From Sphingorhabdus sp. Alg231-15 (GTDB lineage Bacteria > Pseudomonadota > Alphaproteobacteria > Sphingomonadales > Sphingomonadaceae), in NCBI RefSeq assembly GCF_900149705.1, contig NZ_LT703001.1, forward strand, positions 744,001 to 808,000: 64,000 nt of DNA. Reading direction: 5' to 3'. Every line of letters starts with the position of its first letter. Position 1 is the stretch's first letter. A program made the position numbers and the translations under genes. Below are positions 9,441-19,306 of the stretch, one piece after another. The notes under the pieces were generated by a model, which searched no databases, had not been told where the DNA came from, and worked only from the letters and a program-made list of their open reading frames with translations.

Positions 9441-9998
9441 CTAAGCCGCTTCCTTGCGATGCTTTGCCAGCTTCTTGAGAACCATCTGCCGTTTCAGGCG
9501 GGAAAGATGGTCGATGAACAATATGCCCTCGAGATGATCCATTTCATGTTGCAGGCAGGTCGCCAGCAAACCGTCCATCGGTTCTTCAAACTGCTTGCCG
9601 GTTTCATCTTGCCAGCGCGCCGTAATCGTAGCGGGCCGTTCGACATCGGCATATTGTTCCGGCACCGAGAGACAGCCTTCGCTGTAAACGTTCAGATCCT
9701 CGGAAGGATCCAGAATTTCTGGATTGATGAAAACACGCGGATCGCGAACGACTTCATGGTCGTGATCGCAATGTTCGCCATGTTCGTGGTCATGCTCAAC
9801 CGGCTCCTGAAGATCGATAACCAGGATCCGTTTTGGAACGCCAACCTGAATAGCGGCAAGACCGATACCCGGTGCGTCATACATGGTTTCAAACATGTCC
9901 GCGATCAGCGTTTTCAGCTCTTCATCAAACACGGTAACCGGCTCTGAAACAGTTTTCAGACGCGGGTCAGGAACTTCAAGAATAGGTAATATAGCCAT
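9441..9998 (-). CDS. def: Peptide deformylase with a histidine-rich insertion
   Basis: Removes the formyl group from the N-terminal methionine of new proteins. All three active-site motifs are present: GIGLAAIQVG (44-53), EGCLSVPE with the metal-binding Cys, and QHEMDHLEG with the two metal-binding His and the catalytic Glu. Between strands following IDLQ there is an unusual insertion at residues 69-81 with six His, one Cys and several acidic residues (HDHEHGEHCDHDH). This is absent from the E. coli enzyme and might bind metal. fmt, the partner formyltransferase, lies 1 kb away beyond recR. Confidence 0.95.
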   Translation of the reverse strand: MAILPILEVPDPRLKTVSEPVTVFDEELKTLIADMFETMYDAPGIGLAAIQVGVPKRILVIDLQEPVEHDHEHGEHCDHDHEVVRDPRVFINPEILDPSEDLNVYSEGCLSVPEQYADVERPATITARWQDETGKQFEEPMDGLLATCLQHEMDHLEGILFIDHLSRLKRQMVLKKLAKHRKEAA

Positions 9999-10060
9999 GG
10001 ACGAAATTTAGGGATTCTAGCCGGATTCGTCAAGGACTGGTCGCAATGCGATTGCGCCGC

Positions 10061-10663
10061 TCAATCGTTGCTGATCGGCCTGCGCGAACGCAGCGCCTGT
10101 GCCAATGTGCCTTCGTCGAGATAATCCAGCTCGCCGCCCACCGGAATGCCATGGGACAGCTGGCTGAGGCGCAGTGGATAGGTTTCAAGCCGCTCGGCAA
10201 TATAGTGAGCGGTCGTTTGTCCTTCCAATGTTGCATTCATGGCCAGTACCACTTCATCAATGCCACCCTGCTCCACGCGTTTGATCAGCTTGTCGATCGC
10301 AATATCTTCTGGCCGCACGCCGTCCAGTGCAGACAGCCGCCCGCCCAGAACGTGAAATTTTCCAGGAAACAGGCGTGACTTATCCAGAGCCCACAGATCA
10401 GAAACCTCTTCGACCACACATAGCGATTTTTCATCTCGCCGCGGATCGTTGCAAATCTGGCAGGGGTCCTGTGTATCGACATTGCCGCAAATGGTGCAGG
10501 TGACGAGATTGGCATCGACCTTTTCCATCGCTGCCAATATCGGCTTCATGGTTGTTTCGGGGCGTTTGAGCAGATGCAGCACCGCCCGCCGCGCTGAGCG
10601 CGGGCCCAGGCCGGGAAGTTTGGACAGAGCCTGAACCAGATTTTCGATTTCCTGCGAAGCCAT
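10061..10663 (-). CDS. recR: Recombination mediator RecR
   Basis: RecR works with RecO/RecF to load RecA at single-stranded gaps. The 200-residue protein has the N-terminal helix-hairpin-helix ([20 protein letters not shown]), a four-cysteine zinc finger ([16 protein letters not shown], residues 57-72), and a Toprim domain starting with [13 protein letters not shown]. The usual dnaX/ybaB partners are not next to it here. The next gene in the same direction is def, 62 bases downstream. Confidence 0.95.
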   Translation of the reverse strand: MASQEIENLVQALSKLPGLGPRSARRAVLHLLKRPETTMKPILAAMEKVDANLVTCTICGNVDTQDPCQICNDPRRDEKSLCVVEEVSDLWALDKSRLFPGKFHVLGGRLSALDGVRPEDIAIDKLIKRVEQGGIDEVVLAMNATLEGQTTAHYIAERLETYPLRLSQLSHGIPVGGELDYLDEGTLAQALRSRRPISND

Positions 10664-10838
10664 GATTTGACCTTTAGGGCCATGATGTATGCGCTGCCAA
10701 TATAAAATCTTGCTGTCCTACATGGACGAGTTTGGTTAGGGAGACAGCATGACTCACAAACCCGTTAAATTCGCGACATTCAAGGCGTTACAAAACAAAA
10801 CCGCTTTATCACCCGAACTGGTTTCAGAGGGTGAGAAT

Positions 10839-10953
10839 TGTGTGAACTTTGGAGCAGGTTCTAGCTCAAGCGGTTGCAGGAACATCCCTGTGATTTGTGT
10901 GAACTTTGGCTTGGCATTCTACAAAAGTGCCTGTGTGATCTGTGTGAACTTTG
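10839..10953 (+). repeat. Three direct copies of TGTGTGAACTTTG upstream of fmt
   Basis: The 13-mer TGTGTGAACTTTG occurs exactly at 10839-10851, 10896-10908 and 10941-10953, with CCTGTGAT-like sequence before the last two. The spacing (57 and 45 bases) is a multiple of three, so a short open frame across them (10749-10988, from an ATG) reads CVNFG or CVNFA at each copy. Whether this is a peptide, a regulatory array or a repeat scar is unknown. The stretch 10664-10984 has no other gene. Confidence 0.6.
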
Positions 10954-10984
10954 CGGCAAACTATATGCAACGGAAAGCGCGATC

Positions 10985-11914
10985 ATGACCGTTGAAACGC
11001 CTGCAAAACTGCGCCTGGCATTCATGGGCACACCGGATTTTGCAGTACCGGCCCTGCGCGCTTTAAATACGGCGGGACATGAAATTGTTGCTGTCTATTC
11101 GCAGCCGCCGCGCCGCGCCGGGCGGGGAAAGAAACTCACCCCCTCCCCTGTGCAGCAAGTCGCGGAGGAACTGGGACTGGAGGTCCGGGTGCCGGTGTCG
11201 CTAAAGAATGAAGAGGCGCAGGCTGAATTTGCTGCACTTGATCTCGATGCCGCTGTTGTGGCTGCTTACGGCCTCATCTTGCCGCAAGCGATATTGGATG
11301 CGCCCAAAATGGGCTGCCTGAATATTCACGGCTCGTTATTGCCACGCTGGCGCGGAGCGGCTCCGGTCCAACGCGCGATATTGGCAGGCGATCAGGAAAC
11401 CGGCATTACCATCATGCAGATGGAAGCAGGTTTGGACACCGGGCCAATGCTGCTCAAATCCAGCACGCCGGTTGCGGAGAAAACCGCAGGCGAACTGACC
11501 GAAGAGCTAGCCCAAACAGGGGCTGACCTGATGGTGCAATATCTCGCCTCTCCGCAAGACCATTCTCCTGAAGTGCAGGATGATACGCTCGCGACCTATG
11601 CCAAGAAAATCACCAAGGAAGAAGCGCGTGTGAACTTTGATCAGCCCGCAACAGCGGTCCTGCAACAGGTAAGAGCCTTCAATCCCGTACCCTGCGCATT
11701 TTTTGAATATGAGGGTGACCGCTATCGTATCCATTCCGCCGAGACTGTCACCAAATCGGGTCAGGCCGGCACGTTAATCGACGATCAGATGACTATTGCG
11801 TGTGCCGATGGCGCGATCAAACCTGTGTTGATCCAGAAAGCTGGCCGTCCGAAACTTACACTTGCGGAGTTTCTCAACGGTACGAAAATCCCTGTCGGCA
11901 CATCGCTGCAATGA
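10985..11914 (+). CDS. fmt: Methionyl-tRNA formyltransferase
   Basis: Formylates initiator Met-tRNA using 10-formyl-tetrahydrofolate. The 309-residue product starts [24 protein letters not shown], which fixes the start at 10985; the frame is open further upstream, through the TGTGTGAACTTTG repeats, but that extension is unlike the family. Catalytic residues lie in [15 protein letters not shown] and in [13 protein letters not shown]. The stop overlaps the truA start by four bases (ATGA), so the two are translationally coupled. Confidence 0.95.
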   Translation: MTVETPAKLRLAFMGTPDFAVPALRALNTAGHEIVAVYSQPPRRAGRGKKLTPSPVQQVAEELGLEVRVPVSLKNEEAQAEFAALDLDAAVVAAYGLILPQAILDAPKMGCLNIHGSLLPRWRGAAPVQRAILAGDQETGITIMQMEAGLDTGPMLLKSSTPVAEKTAGELTEELAQTGADLMVQYLASPQDHSPEVQDDTLATYAKKITKEEARVNFDQPATAVLQQVRAFNPVPCAFFEYEGDRYRIHSAETVTKSGQAGTLIDDQMTIACADGAIKPVLIQKAGRPKLTLAEFLNGTKIPVGTSLQ

Positions 11915-12678
11915 CCCGTTTCGCGATCACTCTGGAATTTGATGGCCGCCCGTACATGGGTTGGCAGCATCAGGACCACGGCCCCAGCGTCCAGCAAGCT
12001 GTTGAGAATGCTATTAAAACTATCACCCAGCAAGAGATTCGTGTCTTTGCCGCTGGCCGTACGGACGCGGGCGTCCATGCGCTCGGGATGCGGGCGCATT
12101 TTGATCTGGAGACGCGGTTGACGCCATTTCGGCTGATGGAGGGTCTCAACGCCGGGCTACGCCCCCATCCCGTTGCGGTGCTTGCTTGCGACATTGTCGA
12201 TGATGATTGGCATGCCCGCTTCAACTGCATTGGCCGGCGCTATGTTTACAAGATCACCAACCGCCGGGCGCCGCTGACATTGGACAAAGGACACAGCTGG
12301 CAGGTCGCCAGACCGCTGGATGCCGGAGTGATGCATGATGCTGCGCAGCTATTGGTCGGGCAGCATGATTTCACGACCTTTCGCTCCACCCAATGTCAGG
12401 CGCAGAGCCCGGTGAAGACGTTGGACAGCATTTCCGTCACTCGCTTTGGTGAAGAGATTGAGGTGGAGGTTGCAGCGCGATCTTTCCTGCATCATCAGGT
12501 GCGCTCGATGGTCGGCTGTCTGAAACTGGTTGGTGATGGCAAGTGGGCGCGTAATGACTTGCAGAAAGCACTTGAGGCCAAGGACCGCGATGCGCTGGGG
12601 TTCAACGCACCGCCGGACGGCCTCTATTTTGTCGATGCAATTTATCCAAAGGCCGAGAAAAAGTCAGAGACCGAATAG
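11911..12678 (+). CDS. truA: tRNA pseudouridine(38-40) synthase
   Basis: Isomerises uridines 38-40 of the tRNA anticodon stem-loop. The catalytic Asp sits in [13 protein letters not shown] near residue 53, with later family motifs RRYVYKI and [14 protein letters not shown]. The 255-residue length is typical. The ATG at 11911 overlaps the fmt stop. The 3' end overlaps the oppositely oriented amidotransferase gene by 15 bases. Confidence 0.95.
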   Translation: MTRFAITLEFDGRPYMGWQHQDHGPSVQQAVENAIKTITQQEIRVFAAGRTDAGVHALGMRAHFDLETRLTPFRLMEGLNAGLRPHPVAVLACDIVDDDWHARFNCIGRRYVYKITNRRAPLTLDKGHSWQVARPLDAGVMHDAAQLLVGQHDFTTFRSTQCQAQSPVKTLDSISVTRFGEEIEVEVAARSFLHHQVRSMVGCLKLVGDGKWARNDLQKALEAKDRDALGFNAPPDGLYFVDAIYPKAEKKSETE

Positions 12679-14559
12679 GCGCTGCAAGGACTTGTCGAGC
12701 ATCAGCAATTGCCAGAGCAAGCGGCTGTTATCCGCCTTTCCGGCAATATGATCGTCGGCCACTTTACTTAGGGCTTGCTGATCAAACCAGCCCATGCGCG
12801 CCAGTGCTCCAGCACCGGAAATTGCCTGCGCTTCATCGGCCAGCGGCCCGCGAAACCAAGCGGCAATCGGCGTCACAAAGCCCATTTTCGGGCGATAGAG
12901 GATATCTTGCGGCAAATACCGTTCCATTGACTTTTTCAGCAGATATTTGCCAGTTCCGCGACGCACCCGCAAATTGGTTGGCAGCTTGGCGGCGAACTCC
13001 ATCAGCTTGTAATCGAGCAACGGCTCCCGCGCCTCAAGGCTCACTGCCATACTGGTCCGGTCAACCTTGGTCAGGATATCACCGGGCAGCCACATCTTCA
13101 TGTCGGCATATTGCGCCTGATCAAGACCATTGCGCGCTGGTGCACTCTCCATCAGTTCAATCATCCGGGTCTCGCCGCGATAGCCGCCCAACTGCTTGGA
13201 CATCGCATCGGAATAGATCGCATGGCGCCCCGCCGGTGTCGTCACCCCAACCGCTTCGGCATAACCTTCCGATCCAGAGCGCGCGAGCGACAACAGGGTC
13301 GACTTGGCGCGCAGTGGTCGCGGCGCCCAATCGGCCTTGGGATAGACCTTGCCCAACCAACCCAGAGGGGGGCCACGAAGCGATTGCGGGATCAGACTTC
13401 TCACCCGTTCTTCGGCATGGTGAAACACATGGCGGCGATAACCGGCCAGCGCCTCATCCGCACCATCGCCCGACAATGCGACAGTCACATTCTCTCGCGC
13501 CAGCTCTGCCACACGATAAGTCGGCAAGGCAGAGCCATCGGCAAAAGGTTCGTCAAAATGATCGGCCAGCGTATCGATGAGACCGAAATCATCTGCTGCC
13601 ACTGTCCGCGCACGGTGGTCGGTCTTGAACCGTTCCGCCACGCGTTCGGCATAGCTTGTCTCATCCAGAGATGCTTGGTCAAAGCCGATGGAACAGGTTT
13701 TAACCGGTTGCCGACTCTTCTCCGACATCAATGCAACGACCGCACTGCTGTCCACACCGCCGGACAGGAACGCGCCCAAGGGAACGTCAGCAATCATCCG
13801 GGAGCCAACCGCATCTTTCATCAGTGCGACCAGCTCTTCTTCCAACTCCGCCGCCGATGCCTTGCTGCGCTCGCTGAAATCCATATCCCAATATTGGATC
13901 GGCGCCGGTTCGGGTTTGCCCTGTTCAAGCAACAGATAGTGGCCCGCAGGCAGTTTCTTGACGCCTTTCAACAGCGACCTGTGATCCGGAATATATCCAA
14001 ACGCGAGATAGTCATCGACCGCTCGCATTTCCGGCTCTCTCCGCAACAACGGATTGGCGAGCAAAGCCTTCAGTTCGGAACCGAACAGGATGCTGCCATC
14101 CGAAACTGGCGCATAGAAAAGCGGCTTCACACCCAGCCGGTCCCGCGCCAGAAAAAGCTGTTTGGTCCGCTGGTCGAATATCGCAAAAGCGAACATCCCG
14201 TTCAGGCGATTCAGGCAGTCCACACCCCATTGCCGCCATGCATAGAGAATGACCTCGGTATCGCTGCTGGTTGTAAACCGGTGGCCGAGCGATTCGAGCT
14301 CGACCCGGACGTCACGGAAGTTATAGATCTCACCATTATAGCTGATCACCTGTGCTTCATCGGCGGTCAGCATCGGCTGCGCGCCGCCTTCCAGATCAAT
14401 GATCGACAAGCGGCGATGGCCAAGGCCAACACCGGGCGCGGTCCATATCCCGGAACCGTCGGGTCCGCGATGTGTCAGGCTATCTGTCATCTTGCGCAGA
14501 CGAATGGGATCAACCGGCTTGGCCGTCTCCAGATGAAATATTCCCGCAATGCCGCACAT
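12664..14559 (-). CDS. XrtA-system amidotransferase (asparagine-synthase-like)
   Basis: Class II glutamine amidotransferase fused to an asparagine-synthase-type ATP-pyrophosphatase domain, the exosortase A system-associated amidotransferase 1 type. Cys2 after the initiator Met is the glutaminase nucleophile (MCGIAGIF), with [11 protein letters not shown] and the glutaminase region following. The synthetase P-loop is [15 protein letters not shown] near residue 263. At 631 residues it is slightly longer than E. coli AsnB. It probably amidates a sugar or peptide part of the exopolysaccharide rather than making free asparagine; this is inference from family and location. It is the last gene of the minus-strand EPS operon. 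Confidence 0.92.
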   Translation of the reverse strand: MCGIAGIFHLETAKPVDPIRLRKMTDSLTHRGPDGSGIWTAPGVGLGHRRLSIIDLEGGAQPMLTADEAQVISYNGEIYNFRDVRVELESLGHRFTTSSDTEVILYAWRQWGVDCLNRLNGMFAFAIFDQRTKQLFLARDRLGVKPLFYAPVSDGSILFGSELKALLANPLLRREPEMRAVDDYLAFGYIPDHRSLLKGVKKLPAGHYLLLEQGKPEPAPIQYWDMDFSERSKASAAELEEELVALMKDAVGSRMIADVPLGAFLSGGVDSSAVVALMSEKSRQPVKTCSIGFDQASLDETSYAERVAERFKTDHRARTVAADDFGLIDTLADHFDEPFADGSALPTYRVAELARENVTVALSGDGADEALAGYRRHVFHHAEERVRSLIPQSLRGPPLGWLGKVYPKADWAPRPLRAKSTLLSLARSGSEGYAEAVGVTTPAGRHAIYSDAMSKQLGGYRGETRMIELMESAPARNGLDQAQYADMKMWLPGDILTKVDRTSMAVSLEAREPLLDYKLMEFAAKLPTNLRVRRGTGKYLLKKSMERYLPQDILYRPKMGFVTPIAAWFRGPLADEAQAISGAGALARMGWFDQQALSKVADDHIAGKADNSRLLWQLLMLDKSLQRLFGL

Positions 14560-14569
14560 GATGTGCGCC

Positions 14570-16120
14570 CTAGCGCAGACCTGCCATTTCGTCAGCCAAT
14601 TTATCGAGCGGCCCGAGCGCCTCGCGAAAATCGCTCATGGCAGCAGCTGGCCCGGCTTCATCAATCTTCTCAGCAGATATCAATATGGTCACTGCTTGCT
14701 GATTACCGCCGAGCAATTTGCTTTTTAACGTTTCGAGCTTCACGGCCGATCCGCTTCCGGTCAGTATGTTACCGATCCGATAGAAGGTTTGCACATCGCG
14801 AACCACCGGGCCGGGAGCTGTTATTTGTATCGCCTTGCCCGAAGCAGGCGCCGTCAGATCCCGGCTCCAGGACCAGTCCGTTCCAGGATCAAAGGCACCC
14901 TGACCATAGCCAACAATCTCGCGGCCATCTTCCTGCCGATCATATACGGCAATGGCGAGATCAACCTCTGCACCGCTGGACGCATGGTGATAACGGCCGA
15001 GCAATTGATGATTGGCACCATCAAATCGCGGCTGCCAGTCGAATTGCGGACGATAGTCAACGCGCTCCCAGCCAGCGACTTTTGGTAGAGCGATCTTGTC
15101 CGGCACCGGCGAGCTTTGCGCTGCCAATGCCGCTGTCCACAATACCGGTGCTGCAATCATCGCCGTCATTGCGATCATGGCGTGGCTCGGCGACAGCTTT
15201 GATCCGGTTACCCGGCTTCGCGCGATTGCATCGCCATCGATCATTGGCTCGTCAATCTTGCGATCAAAAAACGGCCACCCAATGATCATGACCAGGGCAA
15301 GCACGAAAGCGAAGAAGAACCAGCCATAGAAGATATGATCAAAGCCCGTTGCGAAATCAGTTGTCGTATGATGCGCAATATAAATTGTTCCAAACGCCCG
15401 GATGCCATTGGCGATGATTGGCACCGCCAGCGCTGCAATCATAAAGGCCGCTCGCCGCTGCCAGCTCTGGAAACATATGTTGCTGACCAGCGCACCATAG
15501 GCGATCATTGCGATCAAGAATTTCACACCGGAGCAGGCCTCCGCCACTTCAAAATAGCCGGTGGGTGTCGAAACAAAAACACCGTCGATAAAGGCAGGAA
15601 TATTCGCCCAGCCAAGAAAGACCATCGACATTTTCGCGGTGATGGTCTGCAGAAGCGGTACAAATTCCTCGCCAAAGGGCACGAGGAAAAAGCTATAAAA
15701 AAGCGGGAAGATCAATCCACGCATTACCCTACGACCCAGTAACGTGATGACCGCTCCTTGCAGCATCATGAGCAGACCTAGATGCTTGGCGAATGACACT
15801 CCAGCCGCTTCGCCAAGTAACCAACCGGCAGCCGCCAACCCCATCCAGAACAATCCCGGAGTCCAAATCGCAGGTGCAATTTTCACCAGCTCCTCGCGCC
15901 GCTGTTGCACCAGCCAGAAAATGATCGGACCAATCAGGAGACAATGATTATAGGTCGACACATTCCACCAAGCGTCAAGCATCGCTAGGCCATCACGCCA
16001 AAACACTATCAGGATTGCCGCAACCGCCAAGCCCAACTGACACAGATGCTTTGTCCAAAGACCATCGTTAGATGCCTCTGCACCCTCGCCTATCTGTTGA
16101 TTGATTGCAGCGCTGTTCAT
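14570..16120 (-). CDS. xrtA: Exosortase A fused to an EpsI domain
   Basis: Inner-membrane cysteine protease-like exosortase that sorts PEP-CTERM proteins and is tied to exopolysaccharide production. The N-terminal about 290 residues hold multiple membrane segments and the catalytic triad: Cys near 196 in VAEACSGVKFL, Arg near 241 in ANGIRAFGTIYIAHH, and His near 262 in FDHIFYGW. The remaining about 220 residues form a periplasmic EpsI-type domain (GWERVDYRPQFDWQPRFDG). Fusion of the two is common in sphingomonads, while other bacteria encode EpsI separately. It overlaps the upstream glycosyltransferase by 4 bases. Confidence 0.93.
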   Translation of the reverse strand: MNSAAINQQIGEGAEASNDGLWTKHLCQLGLAVAAILIVFWRDGLAMLDAWWNVSTYNHCLLIGPIIFWLVQQRREELVKIAPAIWTPGLFWMGLAAAGWLLGEAAGVSFAKHLGLLMMLQGAVITLLGRRVMRGLIFPLFYSFFLVPFGEEFVPLLQTITAKMSMVFLGWANIPAFIDGVFVSTPTGYFEVAEACSGVKFLIAMIAYGALVSNICFQSWQRRAAFMIAALAVPIIANGIRAFGTIYIAHHTTTDFATGFDHIFYGWFFFAFVLALVMIIGWPFFDRKIDEPMIDGDAIARSRVTGSKLSPSHAMIAMTAMIAAPVLWTAALAAQSSPVPDKIALPKVAGWERVDYRPQFDWQPRFDGANHQLLGRYHHASSGAEVDLAIAVYDRQEDGREIVGYGQGAFDPGTDWSWSRDLTAPASGKAIQITAPGPVVRDVQTFYRIGNILTGSGSAVKLETLKSKLLGGNQQAVTILISAEKIDEAGPAAAMSDFREALGPLDKLADEMAGLR

Positions 16121-17340
16121 TCCGCCGCCTCGAGCAGTTTTTCCCCATCAATACCGCATAGGCTGGCAATATCAGAAAGCTGAGTTGTCCAACTATAATC
16201 AGAGCGAATCAACGCGCTAGCCTTGTCGCCAAGCGCTTTGCGCTTTTCGATATTTGACAATAGTTCGCAAACCAGCATTGCTTCATGCTGCACATCGTCG
16301 GCGACATAAAAATGCTCGCCGTTAATCGCGGCAATACCCTGCGCTGCGGGAGCGGAAGCCACGACTGGCTTTCCCATCGCCATCGCTTCGAGAACTTTGT
16401 TCTGGATACCACGCGCCATGCGAAGAGGTGCAACGACGATATCGGCAGCCTTTAGCCAACACCGTATATCGTCAACGCTACCCATAACCATCGTGCTGTT
16501 CAATCCATCCAATCGAGACACATCCGGCGTCGGCGCCCGACCTACAATCGCAAATTGCGCATCGGGATGTTGCGCGAGGATTTTGGGCATCACCTCTTTC
16601 GCGAAGCTGGTAACAGCCTCGACATTTGGACGATAATCCATCTGTCCGGTAAAGACGATCAGTGGCCCTTCAAATGGAAGCTCCATTGCGGCGACTTTTG
16701 CAGGATCATAGAAATTCAGATCAATCCCGTTACCAACCGCCCGAACTTTTTGACCATCGAGATCCGAGCGTTGCCGGAACAGTTGCGCTTCGGCTTCACT
16801 AACAAAGAGCGAGTGGTCAGCGCGCTTGCCTATCTTCTTCTCGAAAGACCGTAATAGTTTCCCTTCGCGCCGATTGATCCAACTCATCGGACCAGACCCC
16901 TCAGTGGCAAAGCTTTCAAATTTGGCGCTATCGACGTCGGCGAAATCCATGATCACCTTGCCCAAAAATTCCGCCGGAATAAATTGTGCCATCTGACCGG
17001 AAAAAACGAATATGCAGTCAATTGTTCGTGTCGAAATTGTGTCACGGACATAGTTGCGAATCTCCGCACTCTCGAATGCCGTCAACGAGACGGGCCTTCC
17101 GGAAGTGAGGGCCTGTATTCCCGCCCACCAATTGGGCTTGCGTCGTCGGACAATCTGCATCGATGCGAGAGCTTGCTTGATATCACTCGCTGCAGCTTCT
17201 TCCATTACATCATCAGCGAAGCAGGCCAGATGTACTGACCGATATTCCATTAGTTTTCGCAGTATATGGTGTGCGCGAATCTTATCGCCGCGATCGGGCG
17301 GCCACGGCACGCGGTGGGTCAGGAATAAAATCTCACCCAT
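16117..17340 (-). CDS. Sugar transferase, PEP-CTERM/EpsH1 associated (Stp1 family)
   Basis: GT4-type glycosyltransferase (TIGR03087-like) acting in exopolysaccharide repeat-unit assembly on the cytoplasmic face. The start MGEILFLTHRVPWPPDRGDK is typical of this subfamily and coincides with a TGATG overlap with the upstream FemAB-like gene, so I place it at 17340 rather than at 17406. The donor-binding half contains FTGQMDYRPNVEAVTSF and the EAMAMGKPVVAS motif with nucleotide-sugar-contacting Glu. 407 residues. The sugar transferred is unknown. Confidence 0.9.
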   Translation of the reverse strand: MGEILFLTHRVPWPPDRGDKIRAHHILRKLMEYRSVHLACFADDVMEEAAASDIKQALASMQIVRRRKPNWWAGIQALTSGRPVSLTAFESAEIRNYVRDTISTRTIDCIFVFSGQMAQFIPAEFLGKVIMDFADVDSAKFESFATEGSGPMSWINRREGKLLRSFEKKIGKRADHSLFVSEAEAQLFRQRSDLDGQKVRAVGNGIDLNFYDPAKVAAMELPFEGPLIVFTGQMDYRPNVEAVTSFAKEVMPKILAQHPDAQFAIVGRAPTPDVSRLDGLNSTMVMGSVDDIRCWLKAADIVVAPLRMARGIQNKVLEAMAMGKPVVASAPAAQGIAAINGEHFYVADDVQHEAMLVCELLSNIEKRKALGDKASALIRSDYSWTTQLSDIASLCGIDGEKLLEAAE

Positions 17341-18413
17341 CAGCCAAGGCCTTTTGCGATCAGCGGTCCCAGTCGATTTGCTATGGAAAGCGGAAGCTTT
17401 TGCCACAGAGCAACCTGCATTCGGTATTTCGGGCTCAGCGGATTAACGTCGCGCGCAGCCTCGCCATCTGCAGTCCTGATTGCATAGGATAAAGGCTCCG
17501 GTTCAAAGCCCCAGTTTTTCTTGAACGAGAAGGCTCCCGTACCCACCTTGGAACGGCCAAAATCAAAACGCTGGCAACCCCTTTCACGGGCATGGATCAT
17601 CAGCGCATAGTACATCACATCATTGGCCCGAAGGCGGCGCGCATCGAACGTGCCTCCACCCCAGTAGGGCATTACAATCCCCTTGTTATATAGGCTCAAG
17701 ACACTGGCCACAGGCTTATCATCATCCGACACGGTCAGAATGTCCGCATCAGGTCCGAACGCTTCCAGAATTTCGTTAAACAATGCTTCGGGGAAAACCG
17801 GCGTTCCAAGGTTACGCACGCTTTCTGCGTATACAGCATAATGATCCGCGCGATCCTGCTCGCTGGTACCGATCCGGATGGCAAGATCGTTCTTCAGGCC
17901 TTTGCGAATCTCTGCGCGTTGCTTACGTGGTATGGCGAGCAATTGCTCGTCATCACTCGTGGCAAGGTCGGTCACAAAGCCCGCATAGATACCGTCCTTG
18001 TTCTGCCAGTTCTCGCCGGGACTAGATCCGCCGCGTAACTCAACTGTTGGAAAGCTATGTCTCTCGGCAAAATCCCATATTGCATCGGCCAGCATTTGAG
18101 TTGCCTGATCGCTTGTGCTCAGCACGCCTCCGCCGACAGCGAAGCCCGATGAGACTAATGCGCGTCCGAATAACGCAGAATGGATCAGATGCATTGGCAA
18201 CAGAGCCTCGATATCGCCTTGGCTGTTCTCCGCTAACATGTAACACCATTCATGCCCGCAAGCCTTAGAAACGGCCCGCATCCAGGCTGGTCGATGGAAA
18301 GCGGTGCCCTGAACATGTTCTTGGACAAACTTGTCAATGCGCGCCAGTTCGTTCGGATCGTCCTGATCCAAAACACGAACGTCTAACGCCTTGAGTGAGA
18401 AAGGCATGTTCAT
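17340..18413 (-). CDS. FemAB-related acyltransferase, PEP-CTERM system type
   Basis: A 357-residue member of the FemAB/GNAT superfamily as found in XrtA loci (TIGR03019-like). FemAB proteins normally add amino acids from aminoacyl-tRNA to peptidoglycan; here the acceptor is more likely an exopolysaccharide or lipid intermediate (inference). Recognisable parts are LELRGG-like VELRGGSSPGENW, LPRKQRAEIRKGLK (here AIPRKQRAEIRKGL) and FDFGRSKVGTGAFSFKKNWGFE near residue 280. It overlaps both neighbours, by 4 bases and 1 base, showing a tight operon. Confidence 0.9.
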   Translation of the reverse strand: MNMPFSLKALDVRVLDQDDPNELARIDKFVQEHVQGTAFHRPAWMRAVSKACGHEWCYMLAENSQGDIEALLPMHLIHSALFGRALVSSGFAVGGGVLSTSDQATQMLADAIWDFAERHSFPTVELRGGSSPGENWQNKDGIYAGFVTDLATSDDEQLLAIPRKQRAEIRKGLKNDLAIRIGTSEQDRADHYAVYAESVRNLGTPVFPEALFNEILEAFGPDADILTVSDDDKPVASVLSLYNKGIVMPYWGGGTFDARRLRANDVMYYALMIHARERGCQRFDFGRSKVGTGAFSFKKNWGFEPEPLSYAIRTADGEAARDVNPLSPKYRMQVALWQKLPLSIANRLGPLIAKGLG

Positions 18414-19306
18414 TGCGCTAGCTCCGCCTCCAAAGAGGCGAGTTCATCCACTCTTCCCCAACGGAAATCTCTACCGACACGGACAAGTTTGGAACGCATG
18501 ATTCCCAGATTGGTATAATGACGCAGCTTCGACTTGAGCGGCGCATTGCCAACCCGTGGTTGCTGCGGGTCAATTTCCCAAGGGTGGAAATAGAAGATTG
18601 CACCACGTCCGTCATCCTTGTGCATCTTACGAATAGCTCGATCATAGAGCACGTATGGCAGCAGCCGAAAAAACCCGCCGCCTCCTGATGCCAGAACCCG
18701 ATTCCCGACTTTTACCGTCGTAACCGGCAACTCTATCAAATCCGATCCTGCCACCGGCTTCCAGGCAAAACGCGGTGAGCCTGCCCAACCATAATGATCA
18801 TGCCTGATCGGCGCGACACTGGATGAATAAAGATACCCCTGCTCGGCCAATATCTCATGTGCCCATGGTGTGCGTTCGTCGATGGAGAAGCTTGGCGCAC
18901 GATATCCGGTCACAGCTCGTCCGCACGTGTCTTCGAGGATTTTCCGGCTGTGCTTCAGATCATCTCGAAATTGCTCCGCAGTCATTGTAAAAACGCGCGC
19001 ATGATCATAGCCGTGACTGGCGACCTCATGCCCCGCTTCAACGATGCGTTGCATCAACTTGGGATAACGTTCTGCTACCCAGCCGAGCGTAAAAAAAGTT
19101 GCCTTGATTCCGACTTCTTCGAAAAGATCGAGAACCGCATTGCTATTGCGTTCAACACGATGTTCCAAGCCGTCCCAATCGGCACGATCGATGACCGTTT
19201 CAAAGGCTCCGACCTGAAACCAGTCTTCGATATCCACCGACATAGCATTGAGCAAAGCATTTGCTTTTCTCGCCTTTTCTATGGGTTCAGGCCGCGCGTC
19301 CTGCAT
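18410..19306 (-). CDS. Polysaccharide deacetylase, XrtA locus type (DUF3473)
   Basis: NodB-type deacetylase with a C-terminal DUF3473 extension, the PEP-CTERM locus subfamily (TIGR03006-like). Metal and catalytic motifs: AMSVDIEDWFQ with the catalytic Asp, SHGYDHARVF with two metal His, and RAPSFSI. The C-terminal part has the HPWEIDPQQPR motif characteristic of this subfamily. The true start is uncertain: I took ATG 19306, but the frame is open to 19354 and an ATG at 19243 (MSVDIEDWF) is also possible. It overlaps the ATPase gene and likely removes acetyl groups from the exported polysaccharide. Confidence 0.9.
   Translation of the reverse strand: MQDARPEPIEKARKANALLNAMSVDIEDWFQVGAFETVIDRADWDGLEHRVERNSNAVLDLFEEVGIKATFFTLGWVAERYPKLMQRIVEAGHEVASHGYDHARVFTMTAEQFRDDLKHSRKILEDTCGRAVTGYRAPSFSIDERTPWAHEILAEQGYLYSSSVAPIRHDHYGWAGSPRFAWKPVAGSDLIELPVTTVKVGNRVLASGGGGFFRLLPYVLYDRAIRKMHKDDGRGAIFYFHPWEIDPQQPRVGNAPLKSKLRHYTNLGIMRSKLVRVGRDFRWGRVDELASLEAELAQ

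Noticed and set aside
10749-10988. Short peptide gene across the TGTGTGAACTTTG repeats
   Set aside because: Only 79 codons, overlapping the fmt start, with no supporting ribosome-binding site or homologue that I can name; kept only as a repeat feature.
11620-11640. A fourth GTGTGAACTTTG match inside fmt
   Set aside because: It lies within conserved coding sequence (ARVNFDQ) and is probably chance.
13111-15285. A 724-codon open frame on the plus strand opposite the amidotransferase and exosortase genes
   Set aside because: Both minus-strand genes are complete and match known families. The antisense frame has arginine/histidine-rich, low-quality sequence typical of reverse-strand shadow reading.
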